A DNA stretch of 64,000 bases from Micromonospora chokoriensis. Its GTDB lineage: Bacteria; Actinomycetota; Actinomycetes; Mycobacteriales; Micromonosporaceae. Every line of letters begins with the position of its first letter. Position 1 is the stretch's first letter. Position numbers and translations under genes: made by a program. Location of the stretch: NCBI RefSeq assembly GCF_900091505.1, contig NZ_LT607409.1, forward strand, positions 620,001 to 684,000. Direction: 5' to 3'. A model generated the notes under the pieces. That model ran no database searches, was not told the DNA's origin, and saw nothing but the letters and a program-made list of their open reading frames with translations. Shown here in pieces: positions 27,128 to 34,531 of this stretch.

Positions 27128-27585
27128 GGCTCACGGCGTTCCTCGTAGCCGTGGGTGATGCGGAGCAGGGTCGACGGGTGAACGTCGAGCGCGGCCAGCT
27201 CGTCACGGTCAACCCACCGGACTTGGTGTGACTCGTCGCTCGGGGTCGGAGTCCCGCTGATCGATTTGGCGCGGAAGCAGAGCGAGAACTGTTGCCGCAC
27301 CTCGCCGTCCGAGTACTCGATGACATGACCAGGGTCGGAGTAGACACCGACCATCCCTGTCACCTCGACACTGATGCCGGTCTCCTCGCGGGTCTCTCGG
27401 ACTGCCGTTTCTGCGACCGACTCGCCGATCTCCTGGCCACCGCCAGGCAGGGACCACAGACCGTTGTCGGTGCGCTGGATGAGCAGCACCCGGCCGTGCT
27501 CGTCCCGAACGAAGACAGAGACGGCGACGACGATGCTGTTGGCCTTCGGCGCGTTCGGGTCGTGGTAATGCTCGGTTCTCGCCAT
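27115..27585 (-). CDS. NUDIX hydrolase of the AICE control module
   Basis: 156 residues. The Nudix box is complete: GGGQEIGESVAETAVRETRE followed by ETG (G-x5-E-x7-R-E-x-x-E-E-x-G). Substrate unknown. Genes like this recur in AICEs near the regulator, where they may process a nucleotide signal. It lies immediately downstream of the HTH-DUF5919 regulator gene on the same strand and is probably cotranscribed. Its C-terminal half closely resembles a truncated gene tail at 43137-43340 in this window. Confidence 0.92.
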   Translation of the reverse strand: MARTEHYHDPNAPKANSIVVAVSVFVRDEHGRVLLIQRTDNGLWSLPGGGQEIGESVAETAVRETREETGISVEVTGMVGVYSDPGHVIEYSDGEVRQQFSLCFRAKSISGTPTPSDESHQVRWVDRDELAALDVHPSTLLRITHGYEERREPYIG

Positions 27586-27589
27586 GTCT

Positions 27590-28348
27590 CTAGGCTGCCA
27601 CCTCGTCGCCTGGCCGAGACTTCGAGGCACCGAGGACCCGGTCGAAGCTGTCGGAGTAGGTGCGGAACAGATCGCCTCCGTTGAGCTTGCGCAGGTGCAT
27701 CACGGGCGCGTGTGGTGCCGGAAAGCCGAGGACGTGCATGTTCACCAACATCTCGTCATCGAAGCGGTAGATCGAGTTGTACAGCGTCGTGTCGTGGTAG
27801 AGCACCTTTACCCCGGGCGCACCATCAAGCCGCTTGTAGTACTGCTGAACCTGCCGGATCTTCGCCGCCATGACACCGGGTGCGCCTTCCTCGACACTCC
27901 TCCGCTGAATTGCGTCGCTGGTTGGATCGCCGAGCAGAATATTGACTTCGACCCCGTCAATACCCTTTTGACGCAGAACGTCGATAAGCCTCGGGTCCTG
28001 TTCTAGGAGAAACAGTCCAGCGTAGGCGAGCACGTCGATGCGCTCCATGGCGCGTTCGATCAGTCGACGCCACAGGTCGTACGGCACTGATGATCGCCGC
28101 GAGTAGAGCTGAACCATCTCGCTCTGCCCGATCTGCGATGCCTTCTCGGGCGTGACCGCGTCGGGCCACAGGTATGGCACGTCTTCCCGCACCATCGCCG
28201 CAATCGCATGTCGGTGACGCGGGTAGGGCGTCCGATCTTGCGTGATCCACCGTTCCACGGTCTTCGCGTCGACCCCGACCCTCTCGGCCACGACGACCGG
28301 GGTCAGGCCGTTACGCAGGATCGCATCTCGTAGCCGCTCGTTCGGCAT
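27590..28348 (-). CDS. HTH (XRE-type) regulator with DUF5919 domain
   Basis: 252 residues. The N-terminal helix-turn-helix (MPNERLRDAILRNGLTPVVV, AERVGVDAKTVERWI) is followed by a DUF5919-type domain (residues ~85-240; DVLAYAGLFLLEQDPRLIDV and MHVLGFPAPHAP are typical). It probably senses a ligand and controls element replication or transfer, a role played by other regulators in known AICEs. It is divergent from the transfer genes with 176 nt between, where three half-sites of a repeated motif lie. Confidence 0.85.
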   Translation of the reverse strand: MPNERLRDAILRNGLTPVVVAERVGVDAKTVERWITQDRTPYPRHRHAIAAMVREDVPYLWPDAVTPEKASQIGQSEMVQLYSRRSSVPYDLWRRLIERAMERIDVLAYAGLFLLEQDPRLIDVLRQKGIDGVEVNILLGDPTSDAIQRRSVEEGAPGVMAAKIRQVQQYYKRLDGAPGVKVLYHDTTLYNSIYRFDDEMLVNMHVLGFPAPHAPVMHLRKLNGGDLFRTYSDSFDRVLGASKSRPGDEVAA

Positions 28349-28361
28349 CCGACACTCCTCA

Positions 28362-28403
28362 AGGGACGGCTAGGGACGTGTTTACGGTAAAGCAGACGTC
28401 CCT
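28362..28403. promoter_or_regulatory. Candidate operator of the AICE regulator
   Basis: Three copies of AGGGACG: 28362-28368 and 28372-28378 on plus, and 28397-28403 on minus. The last two form an 8-bp dyad AGGGACGT/ACGTCCCT with a 16-nt AT-richer centre. It is in the divergent gap between the regulator and the transfer genes, 13-55 nt upstream of the regulator start. Confidence 0.6.
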
Positions 28404-28524
28404 TAGTTGTCTAGCCCATCGGATGGGTCGTCCTCCGGAAAACGGGAGCCTTATCCGCAGAGGCCACGAGCAACAGTCCACCGGGGACTAGCTCAAGAAA
28501 TGGCCAAGACACAGGAGGTCTGTT

Positions 28525-28842
28525 GTGAAGCTGTACGTGGACACCACGAGCAAGCAGGTGACGGCGTCGAAGGACCCGGAGCCGAAGAACGACCAGAACG
28601 GCAATCAGAAGTCCGAGAAGAACACGGGCCGGCTCATGTGGTCTACCCAGGTCTTCGTGCTCGACGAGAACGGCGGGGAGGTCATCACCATCACCACGGC
28701 GGGAGAGAAGCCGGGCGTGAAGGTGGGCGACTTCCTGGCTGTCGAGCAGTTGGAGGCCATTCCGTGGGCGACCAACGGGCGTAACGGCGTCGCGTTCCGG
28801 GCGGTCTCGCTGAAGCCGAAGACTGGTTCTCCGGCCAAGTAG
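28525..28842 (+). CDS. Small conserved AICE/plasmid protein
   Basis: 105 residues: a charged, linker-like N-terminus (SKDPEPKNDQNGNQKSEKN) and a beta-rich C-terminal half (STQVFVLDENGGEVITITTA, VGDFLAVEQLEAIPW) that could be an OB-like fold. No catalytic motif. I recognise it as a type found next to transfer genes in actinobacterial AICEs but cannot give a function. It starts with GTG behind GGAGG and is the first gene of the transfer region. Confidence 0.7.
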   Translation: MKLYVDTTSKQVTASKDPEPKNDQNGNQKSEKNTGRLMWSTQVFVLDENGGEVITITTAGEKPGVKVGDFLAVEQLEAIPWATNGRNGVAFRAVSLKPKTGSPAK

Positions 28843-28938
28843 GTCCCTCGCACCGCTGTGCTGTGTGAGCCACTGGTGTCCGTGGCTCGCTGTAGCGGCC
28901 TGATGGTCCGCTGAACCAAATCCACATCTCTGATTCGT

Positions 28939-28969
28939 CCGGGAACGGTTCTGGCTCGCACGTTCCCGG
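28939..28969 (+). other. Intergenic hairpin 1 with shared loop motif
   Basis: Perfect 9-bp stem CCGGGAACG/CGTTCCCGG, loop GTTCTGGCTCGCA. The loop segment CTGGCTCGCA recurs in the hairpins at 29006 and 29761 although the stems differ. Probably an RNA element or terminator of the transfer operon. Confidence 0.6.
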
Positions 28970-29005
28970 CCGGTGACCACATCAGGTGGTCACAACCCTC
29001 AAGGC

Positions 29006-29043
29006 ACGGGGTCGGTACTGGCTCGCATACCTGCCGACCCCGT
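29006..29043 (+). other. Intergenic hairpin 2 with shared loop motif
   Basis: 10-bp stem ACGGGGTCGG/CCGACCCCGT with an outer AAGGC/GCCTT extension across a 2-nt bulge; loop TACTGGCTCGCATACCTG. It lies just before the DUF3307-type gene. Confidence 0.6.
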
Positions 29044-29089
29044 CTGCCTTTCCAACCTGTCTGCCCTCGTCATAGGGAGTGGTTGTCTC

Positions 29090-29518
29090 ATGCTCGTTTC
29101 CGCCATCGTGTTCGCCGTTGTCGCGGCGACCCTCTACGCCGGCCACCAGGTGGCCGATCACGTTCTCGGCCAGTCCGACAAGCAGGCCGCGCACAAGGCC
29201 GCCCCGGGTTGGGACGGCTGGCGTCACCTGTTGGGCCACGTGATGGCCTATCACCTCGTGGTGGTGGTCATGCTGGCCATTACCATCGCCGCCCTGGACC
29301 TGCCGATCACGGTCCTCGGGCTTGCCGCTGGGCTCGGCTTCTCCGCCGTGTCGCACGCGTTTCTTGACCGGCGGTGGCCGGTGCGTTGGCTGCTCACTCA
29401 CACGGGAAGCGGCGACTTCGCCGACCGTCAGGCCCCGATCTGCGGGATGTACCTGGCCGATCAGTCCCTGCACGCGGCGTGCCTCTGGGCGTCCGCGCTG
29501 CTCATCGCCTGCCTCTAA
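29090..29518 (+). CDS. DUF3307-like membrane protein
   Basis: 142 residues with three to four membrane helices. It opens with an amphipathic histidine-containing segment (YAGHQVADHVLGQSDKQAA) and a second one (HLLGHVMAYHLVVVVMLAI), the pattern of DUF3307 proteins. The C-terminal HAACLWASALLIACL is another membrane segment. It is frequent in AICEs, possibly helping plasmid spread through mycelium. ATG at 29090 follows AGGGAG; a longer upstream frame overlaps hairpin 2 and is not supported. Confidence 0.75.
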   Translation: MLVSAIVFAVVAATLYAGHQVADHVLGQSDKQAAHKAAPGWDGWRHLLGHVMAYHLVVVVMLAITIAALDLPITVLGLAAGLGFSAVSHAFLDRRWPVRWLLTHTGSGDFADRQAPICGMYLADQSLHAACLWASALLIACL

Positions 29519-29550
29519 ACCCCTCACTCTGATCAAGGGAGATCCCTGCC

Positions 29551-29733
29551 ATGGGCAAGAAGTATCTGTTCAGCGAGGACACCAACGGTCGTGTCCATGA
29601 GGTCAAGGTCGACCCGAAGCACCTGGACAAGCAGCTCCGCGAGGAACGCGCCGCTGGCCGCACCCCGACCGTCCTCGACGAGGACGACCGCATCCGCTTC
29701 GGCCTGCTCGGCAAGAAGCTGCGCGACCGCTGA
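29551..29733 (+). CDS. Small charged AICE protein
   Basis: 60 residues, highly charged (KYLFSEDTNGRVHEVKVDPK; DEDDRIRFGLLGKKLRDR). Starts ATG after AAGGGAG. Codon use is like that of the transfer genes. No family known to me. It lies between two of the repeated hairpins. Confidence 0.7.
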   Translation: MGKKYLFSEDTNGRVHEVKVDPKHLDKQLREERAAGRTPTVLDEDDRIRFGLLGKKLRDR

Positions 29734-29760
29734 CCTCGGTCAGCTCTAGGAAGTTCGAGC

Positions 29761-29797
29761 GCGGGGCCGGTACTGGCTCGCAACCTGCCGACCCCGC
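29761..29797 (+). other. Intergenic hairpin 3 with shared loop motif
   Basis: 10-bp stem GCGGGGCCGG/CCGACCCCGC with one internal mismatch; loop TACTGGCTCGCAACCTG, nearly identical to hairpin 2. It precedes the next membrane protein gene. Confidence 0.6.
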
Positions 29798-29839
29798 TCT
29801 CTCCAACCCATCCAACCCAATCGCTTGGGAGGACGTGTC

Positions 29840-30784
29840 ATGTCCAAGTCTAGCCCTCGCCGCTTCGCTGGCAGGTCAACCGGAACGGTGACGGTCATCG
29901 AGGCCAAGGTCCACCGCTCCTCCGCGCGCAACGCCCGCATGGCGTTCATCCTCACGGCGGTCATCGTCGGCATCCTGTCGACCGTGGTGGCCGCTTCCTA
30001 CATCCACCCGATCCTCGCCGTCTTCATCGGCGCACTGATCGGCATCCCGACCGGCGGCCTCGTCTGGCTGCTCGTCCGGATCTGGCCGGTCATCCGGCTG
30101 CTCTGGTGGTGGACCCCGGAAACCATCCTCGGCATCTTGCTGCTCACCGCGTGGGTGCAACTGGCCAACCACACCCCAACCCTGGTGACCCTGCTAGTGG
30201 TCGCCCTGGTCGTCGGCGTCCCCGCCGCCATCCGCCCGGCTCGCCGCCAGGTCATCGCCTGGACCTGGTGCCTCGTGGTGAGGCATCGGCTGCGGGTGTG
30301 CTTCGCGCAGTTCATCATCGCCAACCAGTCCGGCAGCCTGCCGCTGATCCTGTGGGCACGTCCCACCCCGGTCGGCGAACGCGTCTGGGTCTACCTGCGC
30401 CCCGGCCTGTCCGAGAAGGACCTGGAGGGTCGCCTCGACAAGATCGCGGTGACCTGCCACGCCTCCACCGTGCTCATCGAGCGTGCTTCGGAGAACAACG
30501 CCGCCTATCTGCGGTTCGACATCAAGCGCCGTGAGGTGCTGACCGCTCACGTCGGTTCCCCGCTGGTCGACGTGATCGACCCGACCGCGCCCGTCTCGGC
30601 ATCGCCGCTGACGGTCCCCACCGCCCTGGACCTGCCGGACGTTCACATGCCGACGGTCACCCTCCCGGCCCAGGGAAAGCCCGCCGGCAAGAAGCCGGCC
30701 GCCACCACGACGGCCAACGGCAGCAAGCCCGCGGCTTCGTCTGCGTCGTCCGTGGAAGACGACGACACCTCCGACTGGATCTGA
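29840..30784 (+). CDS. AICE transfer-associated membrane protein
   Basis: 314 residues. There is a basic N-terminus, two close pairs of hydrophobic helices (ILTAVIVGILSTVVAASYIH, AVFIGALIGIPTGGLVWLLV; a further pair around residues 90-135), then a soluble alpha/beta domain (RVWVYLRPGLSEKDLEGRLD; ATVLIERASENNAAYLRFD-like) and an Ala/Ser/Lys tail ending EDDDTSDWI. It directly precedes the TraB/FtsK translocase, so it may be its membrane partner or a spread protein. Function is inferred from position only. Confidence 0.72.
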   Translation: MSKSSPRRFAGRSTGTVTVIEAKVHRSSARNARMAFILTAVIVGILSTVVAASYIHPILAVFIGALIGIPTGGLVWLLVRIWPVIRLLWWWTPETILGILLLTAWVQLANHTPTLVTLLVVALVVGVPAAIRPARRQVIAWTWCLVVRHRLRVCFAQFIIANQSGSLPLILWARPTPVGERVWVYLRPGLSEKDLEGRLDKIAVTCHASTVLIERASENNAAYLRFDIKRREVLTAHVGSPLVDVIDPTAPVSASPLTVPTALDLPDVHMPTVTLPAQGKPAGKKPAATTTANGSKPAASSASSVEDDDTSDWI

Positions 30785-30867
30785 CCTTCACCCATCCCGG
30801 GACGCGAGGAGCCATGGCGGCTCGTTCGTGTGGCCCCTCGCGCCCACAACGCCCAGGAGGGCACCTC

Positions 30868-31737
30868 ATGACCACCACGATTCCCACCACTGCTGAGGCG
30901 GTGCCGGTGGGTCCTGGCCTGTCGATGTTCGACCCGATCTTCATCGGGATCGACGAGTTCGGCCAACCCGTCTACCTGGACGTCGTCTACCGCAACCTGC
31001 TCACCGCAGGCGAACCCGGTGGCGGTAAGTCCGGCCTGATCAACAACATTTGCGGTCATGCCGCCCTGTGCGACAGCACCCGCCTGGTGCTGTTCGACGC
31101 CAAACTCGTCGAACTCGGCCCCTGGCGCGACCTCGCCGACGCGTTCATCGGCCCCGACATCGACCAAGGCATCGAGGTGCTGCGTCGCCTCCTGGTCGTC
31201 GCCACCAACCGCTACGCCTGGCTCCTCGCGAACCGGCGCCGCAAGCTCGCCGAGGGCGATGGCATGTCCGTCATCGTCACCATCATCGACGAACTCGCCA
31301 TGTTCTCCACCGTGCTCGGCACCAAGCAGCAACAGGAAGAGTTCTCGACCCTCCTGCGAGGGCTCGTCTCCCTCGGCCGGGCCTGCGGCATGCCCGTTGT
31401 CGCCGCGACTCAGCGCCCGTCGTGGGACATCATCCCCGCCAGCCTGCGGGACCTGTTCGGCTACCGGGCCGCGTTCCGATGCACCTCGCTGAACAGCTCG
31501 AACATCATCCTCGGCCAGGGCTGGGCCGAGCAGGGCTACACCGCCTCCGACATCTCGCCCACCAACCAGGGCGCGGCCTACCTCCTGGCCGAAGGCGGCG
31601 TTCCCCGCCGTATCAAGGCCGCCTACCTCACCGACACCGACATCTACAACATCGCCGACTACGCCGCCTGGACCCGCCGCCCCACCGGCACCAGCACCCC
31701 GGCGGTCAACCCCACCGAGTGGGACATGGCGGCATGA
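30868..31737 (+). CDS. traB: TraB/FtsK-like DNA translocase for conjugation
   Basis: 289 residues. FtsK/SpoIIIE ATPase: Walker A GEPGGGKSGLI (about residues 50-60), Walker B VIVTIIDELAMF (about 132-143), and AATQRPSWDIIP downstream. Actinomycete TraB proteins move double-stranded DNA between mycelia as a hexamer and are the only transfer protein strictly needed. The size matches the short TraSA type of pSAM2-like elements. The ATG at 30868 follows CAGGAGG; no N-terminal membrane helix is present, suggesting the preceding gene supplies membrane attachment. Confidence 0.9.
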   Translation: MTTTIPTTAEAVPVGPGLSMFDPIFIGIDEFGQPVYLDVVYRNLLTAGEPGGGKSGLINNICGHAALCDSTRLVLFDAKLVELGPWRDLADAFIGPDIDQGIEVLRRLLVVATNRYAWLLANRRRKLAEGDGMSVIVTIIDELAMFSTVLGTKQQQEEFSTLLRGLVSLGRACGMPVVAATQRPSWDIIPASLRDLFGYRAAFRCTSLNSSNIILGQGWAEQGYTASDISPTNQGAAYLLAEGGVPRRIKAAYLTDTDIYNIADYAAWTRRPTGTSTPAVNPTEWDMAA

Positions 31738-31943
31738 CCACCCGCGAACGCGCCTACGCCCGCGCGAACAACCAGCGGGCCGCGCAATTCACCGAACTGT
31801 GGGTCATCGGCCGTCCCGAGGACATCGCCGCCATGGTCCGCGTCGCCGGGATGTCCGGCCGACTCGTCTACGTGTCCTCGCCAACCCCGATGGGCGGCGA
31901 CGACAACCGCCAACGCCGCTACCTGCGGCTGCGCATCAACTGA
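31734..31943 (+). CDS. Small AICE protein overlapping traB
   Basis: 69 residues starting MTTRERAYARANNQRAAQFT, with ELWVIGRPEDIAAMVRVAG and RRYLRLRIN. It overlaps the traB stop by 4 nt and is therefore translationally coupled. The fold seems alpha/beta. I do not know a function. Confidence 0.75.
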   Translation: MTTRERAYARANNQRAAQFTELWVIGRPEDIAAMVRVAGMSGRLVYVSSPTPMGGDDNRQRRYLRLRIN

Positions 31944-31951
31944 TCGGCCGA

Positions 31952-31989
31952 CAGGACCGGACGACGCCTGGCAGCAAATGCCGGTCCTG
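31952..31989 (+). other. Intergenic hairpin 4
   Basis: Perfect 9-bp stem CAGGACCGG/CCGGTCCTG with a 20-nt loop that contains CCTGGCAGCA, a weaker version of the loop motif in hairpins 1-3. It lies in one of the few gaps of the transfer operon. Confidence 0.5.
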
Positions 31990-32029
31990 CCGACCTCCCA
32001 CCAAGCCCTTCTGAAAGGACGTGGCTGCC

Positions 32030-32428
32030 ATGAAGGCTACCCACAACCCACCCACCACAGCACCGGTCACACCGGCCGACCTGCTGCGGATGGCCGCCCT
32101 CTACCTGCGCCGGCACGGCTGGTCCCAGGGCGACTACTACACGATCATCTTCGACGCCCTCACTCCCCGGGCCTGCGTCTCCGGCGCTGTCGCCATGGCC
32201 GCCTACGGCACTGCCACCGACTTCCCGTTTGGTGTCGACCGGCCCGAGCGAGCCGATTTCCGCGCCGCCTTGGGCGTCCTGCGCGACTTCCTCGACCTGG
32301 GTTGCACCTCCCGCCTGTTCGGGTGGAACGACAAGCCCGGCCGCACCGCCACCGAGGTCATCAACGCCCTCACCGCCGCCGCTGACCGGTGGGACTCCCT
32401 CCACACCCAGGAGGGCAGGAACCGATGA
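32030..32428 (+). CDS. DUF6197-like AICE protein
   Basis: 132 residues. The central segment (AALYLRRHGWSQGDYYTIIF; RACVSGAVAMAAYG; ATEVINALTAAADRWDSLHT) matches the DUF6197 family common in actinobacterial elements. Function unknown. ATG at 32030 has GAAAGGA about 10 nt upstream, better than the GTG at 32021. Its stop overlaps the next start. Confidence 0.75.
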   Translation: MKATHNPPTTAPVTPADLLRMAALYLRRHGWSQGDYYTIIFDALTPRACVSGAVAMAAYGTATDFPFGVDRPERADFRAALGVLRDFLDLGCTSRLFGWNDKPGRTATEVINALTAAADRWDSLHTQEGRNR

Positions 32429-32727
32429 GCACCGTCAAGAAGCCCTTGACGCCGAAGCTGCCTCGGCAGAAGCGCCGCACCGTGGTCGAGAACGACGAAT
32501 TCGCCGCGTTCGGCCGCCGGATCATCCGGGCTCACGGCCGTCGTGTCGCCACCGGCGATGTGGAAGCACTGCGCGACCTCGTCTCCTTGTCGTCGGTCAT
32601 CGACGACGCCATCGGTGAGGCCGTGATCGGTCTGCGCGCGTTCGGCTACTCCTGGTCGGAGATCGGTTCCCGGCTCGGCATCTCCAAGCAGGCCGCCCAG
32701 CAGCGCTGGGGCGGTGACAAGCCATGA
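32425..32727 (+). CDS. Small HTH protein of the AICE
   Basis: 100 residues with a basic N-terminus and a C-terminal helix-turn-helix of sigma-70 region 4 type (AFGYSWSEIGSRLGISKQAA, then QQRWGG). It probably regulates element genes. Starts 4 nt inside the previous gene and ends 4 nt inside the next. Confidence 0.8.
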   Translation: MSTVKKPLTPKLPRQKRRTVVENDEFAAFGRRIIRAHGRRVATGDVEALRDLVSLSSVIDDAIGEAVIGLRAFGYSWSEIGSRLGISKQAAQQRWGGDKP

Positions 32728-33134
32728 CCGACCTGCGCAGCGTCGACCTGGACAACCTGGCCGAGCGCACCGGCATCCGGGTCGAGTTCTACGACCCGCT
32801 GGGCACCCGTTACGGGTTCCCCACCTTCCCCTACCACGCCGCACCTTCCGGCCTGGCCACCGTGCGGCAGCTCCGCGCCGCCGGCCTTCGCCCCAATGGC
32901 CAAGACCCCATCGCCCAGATCTATTGGCGGCACCGCACACAGCGTCGGGTCGCCTACCTCTACCGCCTGGACCTGGCCGCGCCGAAGCGCACTGCCACGC
33001 CCGCTCAGCGGGTGGCCATCGCGAAAGCCCTGCTGGCTCGCCGGACCTGCCGGATCTGCGCCCAGGTCAAGCCCTACTACATCCCCCGCCGCTACGGCGA
33101 ATGCCTCGACTGCCACGAAGGGAACCCGTCGTGA
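32724..33134 (+). CDS. RRQRL-motif zinc-binding protein
   Basis: 136 residues. TVRQLRAAGLRPNGQDPIAQ corresponds to the conserved RRQRL-type segment. A C-terminal zinc ribbon is formed by RTCRICAQVKPYY and GECLDCHEGN (C-x2-C...C-x2-C). Such proteins occur widely in AICEs; function unknown. It is translationally coupled on both sides. Confidence 0.85.
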   Translation: MTDLRSVDLDNLAERTGIRVEFYDPLGTRYGFPTFPYHAAPSGLATVRQLRAAGLRPNGQDPIAQIYWRHRTQRRVAYLYRLDLAAPKRTATPAQRVAIAKALLARRTCRICAQVKPYYIPRRYGECLDCHEGNPS

Positions 33135-33427
33135 GCTTCCACCTGTCTGACCCCTGCCTGTGGTGCATCGAGGGCAGCAGCCCTGCCGGCATCCACGACA
33201 TCCTCGGCCCGGTCTACAAGCCCTGCCCCGTCTGCCTCGGTGCCTGCGCCCTCTGCGAGGGCGACGGACTGTTCCCGGCCGACTTCGCCTGCCTGCCCTG
33301 CTTCCGGCAGCAGCTCGCCGCCCAAGGGCTGGCCCCCATCATGTGCGCCCACTGTTCCGGCGTGGTCGACCTCATCCCCCTCGACGCCATCCCGGCCCCG
33401 GAGGTGACTCCCCATGGCCACCACTGA
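33131..33427 (+). CDS. Cysteine-rich zinc-ribbon protein
   Basis: 98 residues with five C-x2-C type pairs (PCLWC, PCPVC, ACALC, CLPC, MCAHC), so it likely binds two or more zinc ions. It begins with GTG overlapping the previous stop and its end overlaps the DUF2637 gene by 14 nt. Function unknown. Confidence 0.78.
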   Translation: MSFHLSDPCLWCIEGSSPAGIHDILGPVYKPCPVCLGACALCEGDGLFPADFACLPCFRQQLAAQGLAPIMCAHCSGVVDLIPLDAIPAPEVTPHGHH

Positions 33428-34271
33428 CCCCGCTGCCGTCACCGAGCAGTTCGCCGCCGAGTACGCCCGCAACGCCGTACCCGCCATGCTCACCGCGATC
33501 AAATCAATCAAGCGGTACAACCGCTTCGTTCTCCTCGGTGCGCTGCTGACCAGCTACCTGCACCAGGCCCACTACCTGTGGACCCAGAACGCCGGCTACT
33601 TCGCCTACCTCGTCCCGCTGATCTTCGACGCCGCGATGGTGTCGATGCTGACCGTCGTCCGCACCTCCGGCATCGCCAAGGACGCCAAACGCGGAGCCAT
33701 GGTCGTCTTCGCCGCCGCCGCGATGCTGTCGGCCACCATCAACTTCGCCTCCCCAGGCAGCCTCGGCCTACGCCTGGTCTTCGCCCTGGTCGTCGTCCTC
33801 GTCATTGGCGTCGAACTCGTCGCCGGACGCATCCGCCCCGACTTCGCCGCCATCCAAGCCGAAGCCGCCGCCCTCCTCGCCGCCGTCAACGACCTCACCG
33901 AAACGACACCGGCCACCGAGCCGACCACCACCCCTACCGTCAACGCCACCCCGGCTCCTACGCCGACCGTCGACACCACGCCGGAGACCGCTCCGGTCGT
34001 CGACATCCCGCCGGCACCTGCGCCGGCCGCCATCACGGCACCCGCCTTCACCCCGATTCCAGTCACCCGACCCGAGGTCCCGGCGCACCTGATGCCCACC
34101 GCCCGATTCGTCATCGGACGCCACGAACAGAGCACCGGCCGACCCATCACCACCGATGAACTCGCCGGCCTGCTGTCGGTCACCCCGGACATCGCCCGGG
34201 AACTGCTGCACACCATCACCGGCCACACTCCGGCCGTCAACGGCACCCCCGTCACGGGTGGTGCCCGATGA
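33414..34271 (+). CDS. DUF2637 membrane protein (SpdA-like)
   Basis: 285 residues. Three to four membrane helices in the first 135 residues (RFVLLGALLTSYLHQAHYLW, FAYLVPLIFDAAMVSMLTVV, AMVVFAAAAMLSATINFASP) match DUF2637. A Pro/Thr/Ala-rich linker follows, and then a C-terminal helix-turn-helix-like part (SVTPDIARELLHTI). DUF2637 proteins are encoded by actinomycete conjugative elements next to rep genes and are linked to plasmid spread or replication control. Confidence 0.85.
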   Translation: MATTDPAAVTEQFAAEYARNAVPAMLTAIKSIKRYNRFVLLGALLTSYLHQAHYLWTQNAGYFAYLVPLIFDAAMVSMLTVVRTSGIAKDAKRGAMVVFAAAAMLSATINFASPGSLGLRLVFALVVVLVIGVELVAGRIRPDFAAIQAEAAALLAAVNDLTETTPATEPTTTPTVNATPAPTPTVDTTPETAPVVDIPPAPAPAAITAPAFTPIPVTRPEVPAHLMPTARFVIGRHEQSTGRPITTDELAGLLSVTPDIARELLHTITGHTPAVNGTPVTGGAR

Positions 34272-34531
34272 CCATCCACGTCGTCGACATCGAGCAGGTC
34301 ACCCACACCTGCCCGGCCTTCGCTGAGGCGCACCCCTACGACACCCGACGCACGGTCATCGACGTCATCCCCGGCGGGGAATGCCGGACCCCGGTCACCG
34401 TCCGCTGCGGCGACACGACCGCTACCATCGCGTGCCACCGGCACGAACCGGCTGATCGCCAGTGCGGTGCCTGCCGCATCATCGTTACCCAACACACCAT
34501 CACCACCTGGCACCTCTCCGAGGCTGCCTGA
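34268..34531 (+). CDS. Small AICE protein with cysteine pairs
   Basis: 87 residues. VRCGDTTATIACHRHEP and RQCGACRIIVTQH provide Cys/His ligands for a possible zinc site. Overlaps the DUF2637 stop by 4 nt and the rep start by 1 nt. Unknown function. Confidence 0.72.
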   Translation: MTIHVVDIEQVTHTCPAFAEAHPYDTRRTVIDVIPGGECRTPVTVRCGDTTATIACHRHEPADRQCGACRIIVTQHTITTWHLSEAA

